NCBI GenBank assembly: GCA_900544375.1
Contig: UQUZ01000012.1
Location: forward strand, 1 to 57,977
Source of the DNA: an uncultured Oscillospiraceae bacterium
Lineage (GTDB): Bacteria > Bacillota > Clostridia > Oscillospirales > Acutalibacteraceae
Direction of reading: 5' to 3'
Length of the DNA: 57,977 bases
Shown in pieces: positions 1-8,517 of this stretch (the stretch's first letter is position 1; every line of letters begins with the position of its first letter). The position numbers and the translations under genes are program-made. Below the pieces are notes generated by a model. The model did not search any database. It worked only from the letters and a program-made list of their open reading frames with translations, and was not told where the DNA came from.

Positions 1-12
1 CTTTTTTATCTA

Positions 13-35
13 CCCCTGGTTCAACCAGGGGTTTT
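13..35 (+). terminator. Rho-independent terminator for a gene left of the window
   Basis: A perfect 9-bp stem (CCCCTGGTT at 13-21, AACCAGGGG at 23-31) with a very short loop is followed by TTTT. It would end a plus-strand transcript entering from outside the window. Confidence 0.6.
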
Positions 36-52
36 GTTAAGCCTAAAGGCAG

Positions 53-97
53 CAAAAAAATAATGCTGCCGCAAACCACTTTGCAGCAGCATTATTT
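53..97 (-). terminator. Terminator of manA
   Basis: On the minus strand an interrupted 16-bp stem (arms 59-75 and 80-96, one C/A mismatch) is followed by a run of T (plus-strand A at 54-60). It sits just past the manA stop codon. Confidence 0.8.
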
Positions 98-109
98 TAA
101 CATCTCAGC

Positions 110-1072
110 TTAAACGTGGGTTTCCAGCACGGTAACCTGCCCTTCTATTCTGCAAGCACCGCTGCCAGCAGGCAAAAACACGCTCTCTCCCTTGTGAAAC
201 GGCATACTATGCCCGCATGAGGTAAGCACGCCCTCCCCCTCCAGCGCAATCAGGGAGACGAAAGAGGAAGCGTCCACCGTCAATACGGCATGCGTAGACG
301 CCTCGATCACAGACGATGTAAATAGATCGCAGGATACCAAAAGCGTTTTGACATAGCCGTTGAACTGCTCCGGCTCCCCCTGCGGCTTTGAGCCATGGGC
401 AGGAGGCGCGCAGTGCGTTACCTCTACCGCCTGATCCACATGCAGCTCGCGCTGCTTTCCATCTTTGCCGACACGTCCATAATCGTAAACGCGATAGGTT
501 GTGTTGGAATTCTGCTGCACCTCTGCCAGAAGAATCCCCTTGCCGATTGCGTGCAGGGTGCCCGCCTCAATAAAGAACAGATCGCCTTTTTTTACTGGAA
601 CACGGTTGACAACCTCCATCAGCGTTCCATCTGCAATCCTGCGGCGGAACTCCTCCTGGCCGATCTCTCGCCGAAAGCCATAGATCAGCTCAGCGCCTTC
701 CTCCGCATCGAGAATATACCACGCCTCCGTTTTGCCAAATTCCTTCTCGACGCGGCGCGCATAGGCGTCGTCCGGATGCACCTGAACAGACAGGTTATCC
801 TTTGCATCGATGAGTTTGATCAGGATCGGGAAATAAGCAAACTTTTGCGCATGTGTTCCAAGGCAGGCAGCCCCCATCTGCTTAACGGCCTGCGTCAGCG
901 TCAGCCCTTGATACCGCCCGTTTTCAATCAAATCCTCGCCCTGCGGGTGGCAGGAGAGCATCCATGCCTCCGCTAGCTTATCCAGCGGCGCATCCACACC
1001 ATATTCTTCACGCAGCCGCGTGCCGCCCCATAGATAGTCCTTCACAGCGGGCTTTAACTTCATGGGTTCCAT
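110..1072 (-). CDS. manA: Mannose-6-phosphate isomerase, class I
   Basis: It interconverts mannose 6-phosphate and fructose 6-phosphate in the cytoplasm, linking mannose use to glycolysis and GDP-mannose supply. The 320-residue length fits the short Firmicutes class I enzymes. The opening KLKPAVKDYLWGG and the cupin zinc motif VQVHPDD near residue 95 are typical, followed by GTLHAIG near residue 170. The ATG at 1072 is preceded by GGAAGG at good spacing. It is monocistronic, with its own promoter upstream and a strong terminator just past the stop. No mannose transporter is adjacent. Confidence 0.93.
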   Translation of the reverse strand: MEPMKLKPAVKDYLWGGTRLREEYGVDAPLDKLAEAWMLSCHPQGEDLIENGRYQGLTLTQAVKQMGAACLGTHAQKFAYFPILIKLIDAKDNLSVQVHPDDAYARRVEKEFGKTEAWYILDAEEGAELIYGFRREIGQEEFRRRIADGTLMEVVNRVPVKKGDLFFIEAGTLHAIGKGILLAEVQQNSNTTYRVYDYGRVGKDGKQRELHVDQAVEVTHCAPPAHGSKPQGEPEQFNGYVKTLLVSCDLFTSSVIEASTHAVLTVDASSFVSLIALEGEGVLTSCGHSMPFHKGESVFLPAGSGACRIEGQVTVLETHV

Positions 1073-1111
1073 CTGTAGGCCTTCCTTTCCATTGCAACAT
1101 TTTCTATTTTC

Positions 1112-1140
1112 ATCCTATCAAATCCAGGCAAAAATAGCAA
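1112..1140 (-). promoter_or_regulatory. Probable sigma-A-type promoter of manA
   Basis: Minus strand: TTGCTA (1135-1140), 17-bp spacer, TAGGAT (1112-1117), about 40 bp upstream of the manA start. Confidence 0.45.
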
Positions 1141-1263
1141 GCTCCATTCGCGCTATTTTCTCGCCTTTCCTGCGGTGTGGAGCAGCGGGCGCTCTCTGAA
1201 GCGCCCCACGTTACCAAGCATATGGCGGAATATCCGTTTTTCACAATGACCGGGCAGACCCAT

Positions 1264-1312
1264 TGTAAAAAAAGAAAGCGGAGCCACTCCTTTTTCAAAA
1301 AGAATGGCTCCA
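1264..1312 (-). terminator. Terminator after the 72-residue protein gene
   Basis: The GGAGCCA/TGGCTCC stem (1280-1311) is followed on the minus strand by a T-rich run (plus-strand A at 1267-1273). It ends the small gene immediately upstream. Confidence 0.75.
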
Positions 1313-1334
1313 CCCGTCAGACTTCATGCGAGGC

Positions 1335-1553
1335 TTATAACGCGCTCTGTAGGGCAAGCGCCCTCTTATAAAGCGGGTCAAATTCGCACCCGCAGCTTCC
1401 GCACTCCCGATCCGCCTGCTCAATGGCAGCGATGAGAGATGCTTTATCACCGCCTCCGTTAAGCCACTCTTGGGCCGGCACGGCAATGAGATCCCAACCA
1501 GAGGCCGCAAATTTTTCCATGATCGCTTTGAGTTCATCTTGCGTATGTTCCAT
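1335..1553 (-). CDS. Small cysteine-containing protein, 72 residues, function unknown
   Basis: I do not recognise a named family. The start is set at the ATG at 1553 because GGAG stands at good spacing before it; a longer frame upstream has no such signal. The N-terminal half looks helical and acidic (DELKAIMEKF). The C-terminal half holds a compact cysteine motif, CGSCGCEFDPLYKRAL, that could bind a metal or form disulfides. No signal peptide is visible, so it is probably cytoplasmic. It has its own terminator and lies alone between manA and the PHP hydrolase operon, so it is likely a real, separately expressed gene. Confidence 0.7.
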   Translation of the reverse strand: MEHTQDELKAIMEKFAASGWDLIAVPAQEWLNGGGDKASLIAAIEQADRECGSCGCEFDPLYKRALALQSAL

Positions 1554-1706
1554 TGTGTTTGCTCCTTTCAAACATTGTGATTTCGAATAGGAATGTAATT
1601 TTATGCTATCACATCCATGGCAGGAAAGCAATGCTTTTTTCCTCTCCGCTTCTGTTTTGGAGCACCTCTAGTGATCCTAATACGGTGCTACAACGGCATT
1701 TGAGCG

Positions 1707-2984
1707 TCAGTGAAAATAAATTGGATTGGATATAGCCAGTGGATAATCCCCAAACCCGGGCAGCCGAACAGAGGCAATCAGATAAGCAAACGGCGTTTCT
1801 GTAACCGTTGCCTCGCCCTGGAGCCTCCCTTTCTGTGGCCTGACACGCGCTAGCTCCCCCTGTGCGCCGATGAGCCGCAACGCCGTGCCCTTGGGTGCAT
1901 AATCTGCTGAAAACCGCACAGAATGGTTTTTTCCTGCGGCAACGGTATCGCCAAAGCTCTTTTCTCCACAGGTAAGGCTGAGGCGCACGCCGTTTCGTCC
2001 ATTCATGATGTAGCTGCGCCCATGCAACGCCGCATCAACGATGTCGGCGGCGCTGCGCGAAGCGCTGTAAACCGCTGTGACAGGATGTGCCAAGCGCACT
2101 GGGCGGCGATCGTGATGAAAATCACTGCCGCCTACCGCCGCAATTTTACGGCCGCTTTTCAGCATGTTTGTCCACCAGGCGATGCCGCGGAGATTAACGG
2201 GGCGCATTGGGCCGTTCCACACCTCAATCATATCGAAGCACGCCTCATCCTCCCAAAGATAAGGGCAGAAATTGCACTTCGGGTGGTTCACCGAAATTAC
2301 CGCGCCATCCTCTCTCGCCTCCCGCACGATCCGCCGCATCTCCTCCGGGCTGTTTGCCACAAAGGAATTGCGAAACGGCCGCCCGATCCCAAAGAAATTC
2401 ATATGGCCCTTGTAATGCGTCCACTCCACACCAGGGACGAGGGTGATCCCCGGAAAATGTGGCAGGCGCAGGTTCTCCGCATAATTGTTGTGATTGGTCA
2501 CGGCGATAAAATCGAGGCCCTTATGTTTGGCTATTTTAGCGAGCGTTGTAATATCGTGCTGCCCATCGGAAGCGTCTGAATGTATGTGAAAATCGCCGAA
2601 TAGCCACTGTGCCTGCCGGCGATGGAATCGAAGCTCATAGGTGACGATCACCCCCTCTTCCTCCACATGATAGGCTCCGATGAGAATCCGCCATTTTCCC
2701 GGCCGGACCGGGCCCATGAGGTAGCCGGGCGTTGCGTCGTGTTCCCCCACGGTCACGCTCTCCCGCGCGCTGCCGGACCAGCCGAGGAAGCGACCGTCCT
2801 CATCCTCCAGCCCAAGGTCTATAATATTGTGCAGAGCGCTTTTATGGGGATATTGATAAGAGACAGTAATGCCCTCCACCTCCTCCGGCACATCAAATGG
2901 AAGCGACAGGTATTTGCCCTCATCTTCCTTGCGAATGCGATGCTCTATCACTATATGATCCAAAGCGTTATCCCCCGATATCAT
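1707..2984 (-). CDS. CehA/McbA-type PHP-domain metallohydrolase
   Basis: This is a PHP-superfamily metal-dependent hydrolase, 425 residues from the ATG at 2984. An N-terminal beta-rich region of about 115 residues precedes the PHP domain. The metal-binding signatures are plain: GDFHIHSDASDG, AVTNHNN, VPGVEWTH, SVNHPK and GSDFHHD. In CehA/McbA relatives the fold hydrolyses phosphoesters or carbamate esters; the substrate here is unknown. The gene overlaps the esterase stop by 17 bp, so it is probably translationally coupled. No strong ribosome binding site is visible, and an upstream in-frame start cannot be excluded. It is the last gene of the symporter-esterase operon. Confidence 0.85.
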   Translation of the reverse strand: MISGDNALDHIVIEHRIRKEDEGKYLSLPFDVPEEVEGITVSYQYPHKSALHNIIDLGLEDEDGRFLGWSGSARESVTVGEHDATPGYLMGPVRPGKWRILIGAYHVEEEGVIVTYELRFHRRQAQWLFGDFHIHSDASDGQHDITTLAKIAKHKGLDFIAVTNHNNYAENLRLPHFPGITLVPGVEWTHYKGHMNFFGIGRPFRNSFVANSPEEMRRIVREAREDGAVISVNHPKCNFCPYLWEDEACFDMIEVWNGPMRPVNLRGIAWWTNMLKSGRKIAAVGGSDFHHDRRPVRLAHPVTAVYSASRSAADIVDAALHGRSYIMNGRNGVRLSLTCGEKSFGDTVAAGKNHSVRFSADYAPKGTALRLIGAQGELARVRPQKGRLQGEATVTETPFAYLIASVRLPGFGDYPLAISNPIYFH

Positions 2985-3720
2985 CAAAAAATTTCTGAAG
3001 ATGCCTGTCCCAAAAATCCCAATCGTGCGCGCCGTCCTCAAAGGCGACCGCCACGTCGAGCCCAACCTCCCGCGCGCGCCCAGCAAAGCTACGGTTGCCG
3101 AAGATCATTGGATCCTGCTCTCCGCAGGCCAGATAGGCGCGGCTGCCCGCGTGCTTCTCCGCGTTGAGCAGGTTGATCGGGTTGAGCGGCGTCGTGTTGA
3201 TTTCCGCTGCCTTTTCCACTAGGAAGGGAAAATCTTCGCGCATTTCATCGTTAAGCGCTAAAAGCATGGGGCGGAGATCGAGCACGCCGGAGAAGCTCCC
3301 CCAAGCCGCATAGCGCTCCGGAAAGGTCAGCGCAATGCGAGCAGCACCCATGCCGCCCATTGAATACCCAGCAATAAAATTTTGCTCCCGCCTACGGGAC
3401 AGCCCCATGAGCAGATGCAGATATTCCGGCAACTCCTCCGCGATGTAAGTAAACCAATTTTGGCCGTTAATCCCGTCGCAGTACATGCTGCGCCCGCCCG
3501 TAGGCATAACCAGCACGAGATCGTGCGCACGCGCATACCGCTCCGCGCCTGATAACCGCAGGAAGGCGGTAGCGTCCTCCGAAAGCCCGTGCAGCAGGTA
3601 GACGGTCCGGCGAGCGGAAAGCGGGATGCCTTTTATGCGCACGGAATCCGGCACGACCAAAGTGACAAGTGTGCACATTTTCAGCGCTTTGGAATGAAAA
3701 TCAAGCGTGATCACTGCCAT
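2968..3720 (-). CDS. Alpha/beta-hydrolase esterase, esterase-D/FrmB-like
   Basis: A 250-residue cytoplasmic serine esterase of the tributyrin esterase / S-formylglutathione hydrolase-like group. YLLHGLSEDA near the N-terminus forms the oxyanion region, GYSMGGMG carries the nucleophile serine, DPMIFGN is a likely acid position, and GAHDWDFW supplies the histidine. The ATG at 3720 is preceded by a strong GGAGGAGGGGG and overlaps the end of the upstream symporter gene by 20 bp. With a sugar symporter before it and a metallohydrolase after it, de-esterification of an imported glycoside is a reasonable inference, but the substrate is not shown by sequence. Confidence 0.85.
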   Translation of the reverse strand: MAVITLDFHSKALKMCTLVTLVVPDSVRIKGIPLSARRTVYLLHGLSEDATAFLRLSGAERYARAHDLVLVMPTGGRSMYCDGINGQNWFTYIAEELPEYLHLLMGLSRRREQNFIAGYSMGGMGAARIALTFPERYAAWGSFSGVLDLRPMLLALNDEMREDFPFLVEKAAEINTTPLNPINLLNAEKHAGSRAYLACGEQDPMIFGNRSFAGRAREVGLDVAVAFEDGAHDWDFWDRHLQKFFDDIGG

Positions 3721-5035
3721 TTTCCCCCTCCTCCTTCCGCCCTTTTCCCTGCTCAAACTTTAAAAAGCGGGACATGACCACGCAAACCACCAACACGGCC
3801 AGAGGGAACAACACCGTTAGGAAACGGGCCGCCTGATCCGGCGCCGCGCCGGGATTTGCGCCGCTTTCAAATCCATAAAACCGAAAGACCAGCAAATAGG
3901 CAAGGGAGGAAAAGAGCCCACTTGACTTATTGAGGATGCCGAGCAGGCTTGAATACGTCCCCTCCCGCTGCACGCCGTGTTTTGCCGCATCCTCATCTAG
4001 AATTCGGGCGGCCACAATATCCATTGTCGTAGACACGCCGCCCATGCCAAAGCCGACCGCCACAACGGCGATTGCGGATAAAATAAGGGTATTGGTAAAA
4101 TACAGCGGGATCACGCTGATTGAGCTGACCAGGAGCGCCAGCCTCCAGGCCGGCATAAGCGTCATCTTTTTGACGATCTGCACCCAGATAGGAATAAAAA
4201 CAATCGCCATAACAATCACTGTGCCGAGCAGGATCGTTGAGCTTGCACCGCCCTCGCCAAGATGGTATTTCACATAGAACGGCACGCCGGACTGCACCAG
4301 GCCAAGCGCTGCAAAAAAGGAGGCGTTGGTAATGCCGTAAATCCAAAATTTCGGGTTTTTGAGGATGTCGAAAAGGCTCCGGAACAGCCGTGGCTTCGGG
4401 CGCTCCATCGCCGCAGGGTCCTCATGGCAACCCAGGCTCATAAACCAGATCACTGCAACCGCCAACACACCGTAGAGGATGGCCGTTGCCGAAAACCCAA
4501 TCGCATCCGTGACCATCGGCGTCAGCGCAATGGATACTACCATTGCAATCAATTGAAAAACCTGACGCATTGCATTGGTTTTCGCCCGCTCCGCCTCCGT
4601 GCGAAACAGCTCCGGGAACAGAGCGCCGTAATTTGCATTGATGAGGGAATCCAGCGTGCCGGTCAGGATATACATCAGCAGCATGTAGGAAAATGCCGAC
4701 CCTGCCGCAAGGCTGGCAGGCGGATTGAAGAACAGGATGAAGCATAGCACAAGAAGCGGCGCGCCGAGCATCAGCCATAGCCTGCGGCGGCCCCATCGGG
4801 TGCGCGTACGGTCGGAAAGAAAGCCGTAAACGGGGTTGTCGATCGCGTCGACAAAGGTATAAAGAAACAAAACAAGAGAAAACTGCTGCGTTGTGATAAG
4901 CCCCAGCTTATCAATGTAGAAAAAAGCGGCATAGGTCTTAAACATGTTGATGGGAATCGATGTACCAAACATTCCCACGGCATAGCGAAGCGGGCTGGTT
5001 GCCTTACGCGCGCCGGCGGCGATCGTATTCTGCAT
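3701..5035 (-). CDS. GPH-family sugar:cation symporter (MFS)
   Basis: A 12-helix major-facilitator protein of the glycoside-pentoside-hexuronide:cation symporter family, about 444 residues, in the cytoplasmic membrane. Family hallmarks are the N-terminal DAIDNPVYGFLSDRTRTRWGRRR loop (helices 2-3) and a following alternation of hydrophobic segments. ATG at 5047 is possible, but the ribosome binding site AAAGGA is better placed for the ATG at 5035. It leads the operon symporter-esterase-PHP hydrolase. A divergent AraC gene controls the shared intergenic region, which indicates substrate-inducible import of a glycoside. Confidence 0.88.
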   Translation of the reverse strand: MQNTIAAGARKATSPLRYAVGMFGTSIPINMFKTYAAFFYIDKLGLITTQQFSLVLFLYTFVDAIDNPVYGFLSDRTRTRWGRRRLWLMLGAPLLVLCFILFFNPPASLAAGSAFSYMLLMYILTGTLDSLINANYGALFPELFRTEAERAKTNAMRQVFQLIAMVVSIALTPMVTDAIGFSATAILYGVLAVAVIWFMSLGCHEDPAAMERPKPRLFRSLFDILKNPKFWIYGITNASFFAALGLVQSGVPFYVKYHLGEGGASSTILLGTVIVMAIVFIPIWVQIVKKMTLMPAWRLALLVSSISVIPLYFTNTLILSAIAVVAVGFGMGGVSTTMDIVAARILDEDAAKHGVQREGTYSSLLGILNKSSGLFSSLAYLLVFRFYGFESGANPGAAPDQAARFLTVLFPLAVLVVCVVMSRFLKFEQGKGRKEEGENGSDHA

Positions 5036-5195
5036 GATTGTGACCATCCTTTCCTTAATAAATAGACTAAATTTTTTTGTTTATGCTTCCTGCCTTCCAT
5101 TTGCATTGTAGCATGTCTCTGCACATACGTCTGCGCACTCTTTTAAAGGAATAGGCGTTTTTTTTAATTTTTTCCACATGATATGTATGATGGGA

Positions 5196-5224
5196 TTGCA
5201 TAAACCAATTTCATCGGATAGAAT
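5196..5224 (+). promoter_or_regulatory. Promoter of the AraC-type regulator
   Basis: Plus strand: TTGCAT (5196-5201), 17-bp spacer, TAGAAT (5219-5224), about 70 bp before the regulator start. On the other strand a TACAAT -10 lies near 5105-5110 without a good -35, as expected for an activator-dependent symporter promoter. Confidence 0.55.
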
Positions 5225-5293
5225 GGAAAGCATAGAGGAACGTCTTATGCTGATATATCTTGCATAAAAATCAAAAAGTCAGGTGGAAAAATT

Positions 5294-6136
5294 ATGGAAA
5301 CCGTTGATTATCGCAATAACAAACGGCTTCTACAAGAGGGGGTATCCTTCCATTGGTGGGATGCCCCACACACCTCTCTGCACAACCACAACCACTACGA
5401 ATTTTTTATCATTACCTGCGGGCAGACCAACCACATCCTCAACGGAGCGCAGAAGCGCCTCTCCAAAAACGACCTGTTTTTGATCCGTCCGGAGGATTGC
5501 CACCAGTTTACACCCATCGCGGGAAGCCGCTGTATCCACATCAATCTGCCAGTCACAACGGCGAAGCTTTCCAGCCTGTGCGAAGCGCTCGGCATCAGCT
5601 TCGATGCGCTGCTCGGCGGGGAAGAGCTGTGCATCGCTCTGAATGATGTGGAACTCGCTTTTTTTCAATCTCGTGCACAGCAGCTGAACCTCATCGCCCG
5701 CTCCGCGGAGGAGCCCGATCGGCTCAGCGTGCTGGTTATCTGCGAGATGCTGGTGCATGCAATCTCCCTTTTATATAAAAAATGGCGGCCTTTTTCCGCC
5801 GACTGCCCAGAATGGATGCAGGCTCTCTTGCAAAAGATCCACTCGCCAGAATATATTTCTTGCAGCGCAGCCGATGTTTATCGTTTGGCAGGCTACTCGC
5901 CCCCTGTCGTCATCCAGTATTTTCGACAGTATACCGGCGACACTGTCACCGCTTACCTGACCAAGGCCAAGATGGATTTCGCATGCAGTCTGCTCTTAAC
6001 GACACAGATGACCACGATCGAGATTGCTTGCCAGCTCGGCTACAGCAGCCTGAGCCATTTCAATAAGTGCTTTCGCAACCACACCGGCAAAAGCCCGCGG
6101 GAATACCGGCGCGCCGCAGGTTCGCAGGGGCGGTGA
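5294..6136 (+). CDS. AraC-family transcriptional regulator
   Basis: A 280-residue sugar-responsive activator. The N-terminal cupin (roughly residues 15-130) has the HNHNHYEFF histidine-rich strand typical of the arabinose-binding-like fold. Two helix-turn-helix motifs occupy the last 100 residues, ending in IACQLGYSSLSHFNKCFRNHTGKSPREYRR, the classical AraC signature (given here as a motif region near residues 243-272). The ATG follows AGGTGG. It is transcribed away from the symporter-esterase-PHP operon across a 250-bp gap and is its probable regulator. Confidence 0.92.
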   Translation: METVDYRNNKRLLQEGVSFHWWDAPHTSLHNHNHYEFFIITCGQTNHILNGAQKRLSKNDLFLIRPEDCHQFTPIAGSRCIHINLPVTTAKLSSLCEALGISFDALLGGEELCIALNDVELAFFQSRAQQLNLIARSAEEPDRLSVLVICEMLVHAISLLYKKWRPFSADCPEWMQALLQKIHSPEYISCSAADVYRLAGYSPPVVIQYFRQYTGDTVTAYLTKAKMDFACSLLLTTQMTTIEIACQLGYSSLSHFNKCFRNHTGKSPREYRRAAGSQGR

Positions 6137-6237
6137 TTGTATTGGAATCATAGGAGGGAGAAAAGGAGAGGTTTCCGTTTGGGGCGGCTCAAGCCCAAAG
6201 TCTGCTTCGAAACGGTAAAAATGTGATTTTTCAGAAA

Positions 6238-6274
6238 GATCCGCTGCAAAATGCGAGGCATTTTGCAGCGGATC
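6238..6274. terminator. Bidirectional terminator between the AraC gene and dpaB
   Basis: A perfect 17-bp stem (6238-6254 and 6258-6274) with a 3-base loop lies between convergent genes. The plus side is followed by TTGTTTT; the minus side has only a short T-rich stretch (TTTCTG). Confidence 0.75.
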
Positions 6275-6301
6275 TTGTTTTACCGCATCATTCGAGCGTT
6301 T

Positions 6302-6874
6302 TTATACCAACACGGGCTGGAGTTGCTCGCCGTTCAATGCAGCCATGGCGGCATCATAAGTTTTTGTGAAATCCGCAACAATGGAATTCGGCTTTTTTAC
6401 ACAATCATCTTGGCGCATGGGAATCATATAGAGATTCTTATAATTGAGTAGCTGGCCAATATTTTTCGCGGCCGCTCCCAATGCATCGTTGGTTGAAACG
6501 CCGATAAGCACAGGGCGGTTGTTGCGCAGATGCGCCTTCGCCGCCAACGTAACCGGCGTATCCGTGATGCCGGTTGCAAGCTTCCCGATGGTGTTGCCTG
6601 TACACGGCTCAATAATCAGGATATCCAGCAGCTTTTTGGGGCCAATAGGCTCCGCATCAAACAGGGTGTGGATAATTTTCTCCCCACACATTTCTTCAAT
6701 TTCCACGCGAAAGTCAGCCGCTTTCCCAAAGCGGGTATCTATGCTATAAGCCGCTTGCGACATGATCGGCACAATATGCATGCCCTTCTCCAAAAGCACT
6801 CTCATCTGAGGGAGCACCTTGGAAAAGGTGCAAAAGGAGCCGCACATCGCAAAGCCGGCGGTAATCTCACTCAT
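6302..6874 (-). CDS. dpaB: Dipicolinate synthase subunit B
   Basis: Subunit B (SpoVFB) of the enzyme that makes dipicolinic acid for the spore core, acting in the mother cell late in sporulation. It is a flavoprotein-fold protein of 190 residues. AMCGSFCTF near the N-terminus, IEPCTGNTIGKLA near residue 90 and GVSTNDALG near residue 125 match the family. Its partner dpaA lies 108 bp upstream on the same strand, an unusually long spacing for this pair. A strong hairpin follows the stop. Presence of this pair argues that the organism forms true endospores. Confidence 0.93.
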   Translation of the reverse strand: MSEITAGFAMCGSFCTFSKVLPQMRVLLEKGMHIVPIMSQAAYSIDTRFGKAADFRVEIEEMCGEKIIHTLFDAEPIGPKKLLDILIIEPCTGNTIGKLATGITDTPVTLAAKAHLRNNRPVLIGVSTNDALGAAAKNIGQLLNYKNLYMIPMRQDDCVKKPNSIVADFTKTYDAAMAALNGEQLQPVLV

Positions 6875-6982
6875 GTATAACTCTCCCTTTCATGAAGGTC
6901 AACAGATGCGGGCGCTGATGCGGCGTGTTTTGCGTCAATCCATATCCCCCGCGTAAACCTGCGGCTGTGGTGTATTTTTGGC

Positions 6983-7864
6983 TCAGCCGTTGCCCTCTCT
7001 GATGACATTCCGTATCGTATCGCTGATGATTCTCCCCGCCGTTTTCGGCGCTACCTTACCCGGCAGGGAGCTGGCTTTGATCACTTTGAGCCCACGCGCT
7101 TGGGCTGCCTCCAGATCGATTCCCCCCGGCGCGGACGCAATTTCAACAAGCAGGCAATCCGCCTGCAACTTCTCCAAAACCTGGCCGCCCAATACAAGGG
7201 CGGGCACGGTATTGACCACATAATCGAATCCGCCTGCATAGGCGGGCAATTCTTCATAAAACACGCCGTGCATCCCTTCCACCTGCGCCCAGGCGAGATC
7301 CGCCTGCTTGCGCGCCGCAACGGTAACTTGTGCGCCAAGCGAGCGCAAAAGGGCGCAAATGGTCTTGGAAGTTCTCCCAAAACCCGTTACAAGGGCATGG
7401 GAGCCGTGCACTGTGATAGGAAGCTCCTCTATGACGATTTGCAGCACGCCCTCCGCCGTAGCCACGGCGTTGCGCACCGTTAGCTCTTCCCGCGCAAAAT
7501 AATCAAACGCCTCGATCCCCCTGTGCTTTAAGTACTGCTTTTCCCGCTCGCCCAGCATGCCGCCAAACACAATCTGGCCGCTTTCCACCGCGTGCAGGAT
7601 ATCCGCCAAAAGAATCTCTTCCCCGGCAAAGGGCGCATTGAGAGACACGTTGTCCCGGCTCAGCGGCAGAGGAAAGATCACAGCATCCTTGCCCTTGAGC
7701 GCTTCATAATAATCCCGACAGCTGCCGCTTCCCACATGATTGGTTTCTTCCAGGTGTTCAAACCCATACAGGCTAACTGTAAAGCCAGCCTGCCCCAGCG
7801 CCTCCGCCATATAAATCTGACGCATATCCCCACCGATCACCAGACAATTGTGTATCTCTTTCAT
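6983..7864 (-). CDS. dpaA: Dipicolinate synthase subunit A
   Basis: Subunit A (SpoVFA), NAD(P)-dependent, oxidises the dihydrodipicolinate-pathway intermediate to dipicolinate with DpaB. About 293 residues. The N-terminal CLVIGGDMRQIYMAEAL and the second Rossmann motif VTGFGRTSKTI near residue 155 are typical. TTG at 7867 is in frame, but the ATG at 7864 is the better start. The only ribosome-binding-like sequence, a G run, lies inside a strong hairpin that ends nine bases before the ATG (see separate feature), so translation may be restricted. Timing in the mother cell is inferred from the family. Confidence 0.92.
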   Translation of the reverse strand: MKEIHNCLVIGGDMRQIYMAEALGQAGFTVSLYGFEHLEETNHVGSGSCRDYYEALKGKDAVIFPLPLSRDNVSLNAPFAGEEILLADILHAVESGQIVFGGMLGEREKQYLKHRGIEAFDYFAREELTVRNAVATAEGVLQIVIEELPITVHGSHALVTGFGRTSKTICALLRSLGAQVTVAARKQADLAWAQVEGMHGVFYEELPAYAGGFDYVVNTVPALVLGGQVLEKLQADCLLVEIASAPGGIDLEAAQARGLKVIKASSLPGKVAPKTAGRIISDTIRNVIREGNG

Positions 7865-7873
7865 CAAATAAAA

Positions 7874-7908
7874 CCCCCATAGAATGCTTCGTTACCATTC
7901 TATGGGGG
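7874..7908 (-). promoter_or_regulatory. Terminator-like hairpin masking the dpaA ribosome binding site
   Basis: A perfect 13-bp inverted repeat (7874-7886 and 7896-7908) with a 9-base loop. Read on the minus strand it ends in GGGGG followed by TTTTATTTG and then the dpaA ATG. It therefore looks like an intrinsic terminator for the upstream acetyltransferase gene and at the same time sequesters the dpaA Shine-Dalgarno G run. Confidence 0.6.
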
Positions 7909-8055
7909 GCAGGCCCGCTGTGTTCCTGTTTCTTTTGATGCGCTTTTGCCATGCAGAGGCCGCCTTGGGCTGGAAGCCCAAACCAATCAAACTGTAAAAC
8001 AAAGCGTGAGCCTTAGAAGAAGCAGGCGTATCCCATCATTCCAATGATCGGGAAA

Positions 8056-8517
8056 TTATATCGCCTTATGGATGTACATTCTGGTTAAATCTGCTTCACC
8101 ATCGCCTTGAACCATACATAAAAATTTCCAACCATAACGCTCATAAAATGAGGTGTGGTCTGTAATGAGATAAAGCGTATCAATCCCTTTTTGCTTCATA
8201 TCTTCACAGACATAACGCAGCAATTTTCCAGCGATCCCTTGACAGCGATCAGTTTGCTCTACGTAGAGGGCACAAACATTGGGCGTTAAATCGTTTCTGT
8301 TATGAAAGTCATTTTCTATGACGCCAATTCCCCCTACCATTCTACCCTCCGATAGGACTACATACCATTGTGGAACCGCATTTGCATTTTGTATACAGGC
8401 CTCCATACTTTCCAAATATGCTTCAAGTGGAATATTCCATTTTTCATGAAACCAGTTTGCCGCACGATTTTTTAATTCCGGATGTTCCTGTATTGTTGCA
8501 ATCTTATAAATATTCAT
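8056..8517 (-). CDS. GNAT-family N-acetyltransferase
   Basis: A 153-residue cytoplasmic acetyl-CoA-dependent acyltransferase of unknown substrate. The core strand-helix region VCALYVEQTDRCQGIAGKLL near residues 85-104 carries the acetyl-CoA pyrophosphate loop in a variant form (QGIAGKL), followed by LYLITDHTSFYERYGWK, the usual C-terminal GNAT segment. The ATG at 8517 is preferred to an in-frame TTG at 8529. It stands upstream of dpaA on the same strand but is separated by about 190 bp containing a hairpin, so it is probably not a sporulation gene. Confidence 0.82.
   Translation of the reverse strand: MNIYKIATIQEHPELKNRAANWFHEKWNIPLEAYLESMEACIQNANAVPQWYVVLSEGRMVGGIGVIENDFHNRNDLTPNVCALYVEQTDRCQGIAGKLLRYVCEDMKQKGIDTLYLITDHTSFYERYGWKFLCMVQGDGEADLTRMYIHKAI

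Noticed and set aside
395..976. 193-residue open frame on the plus strand
   Set aside because: Antisense to manA and without a ribosome binding site or family motif.
7960..7985. Short TTGGGCT/AGCCCAA hairpin upstream of dpaA
   Set aside because: The stem is only 7 bp with a 3-base loop and no T-run, so it cannot be assigned a role.
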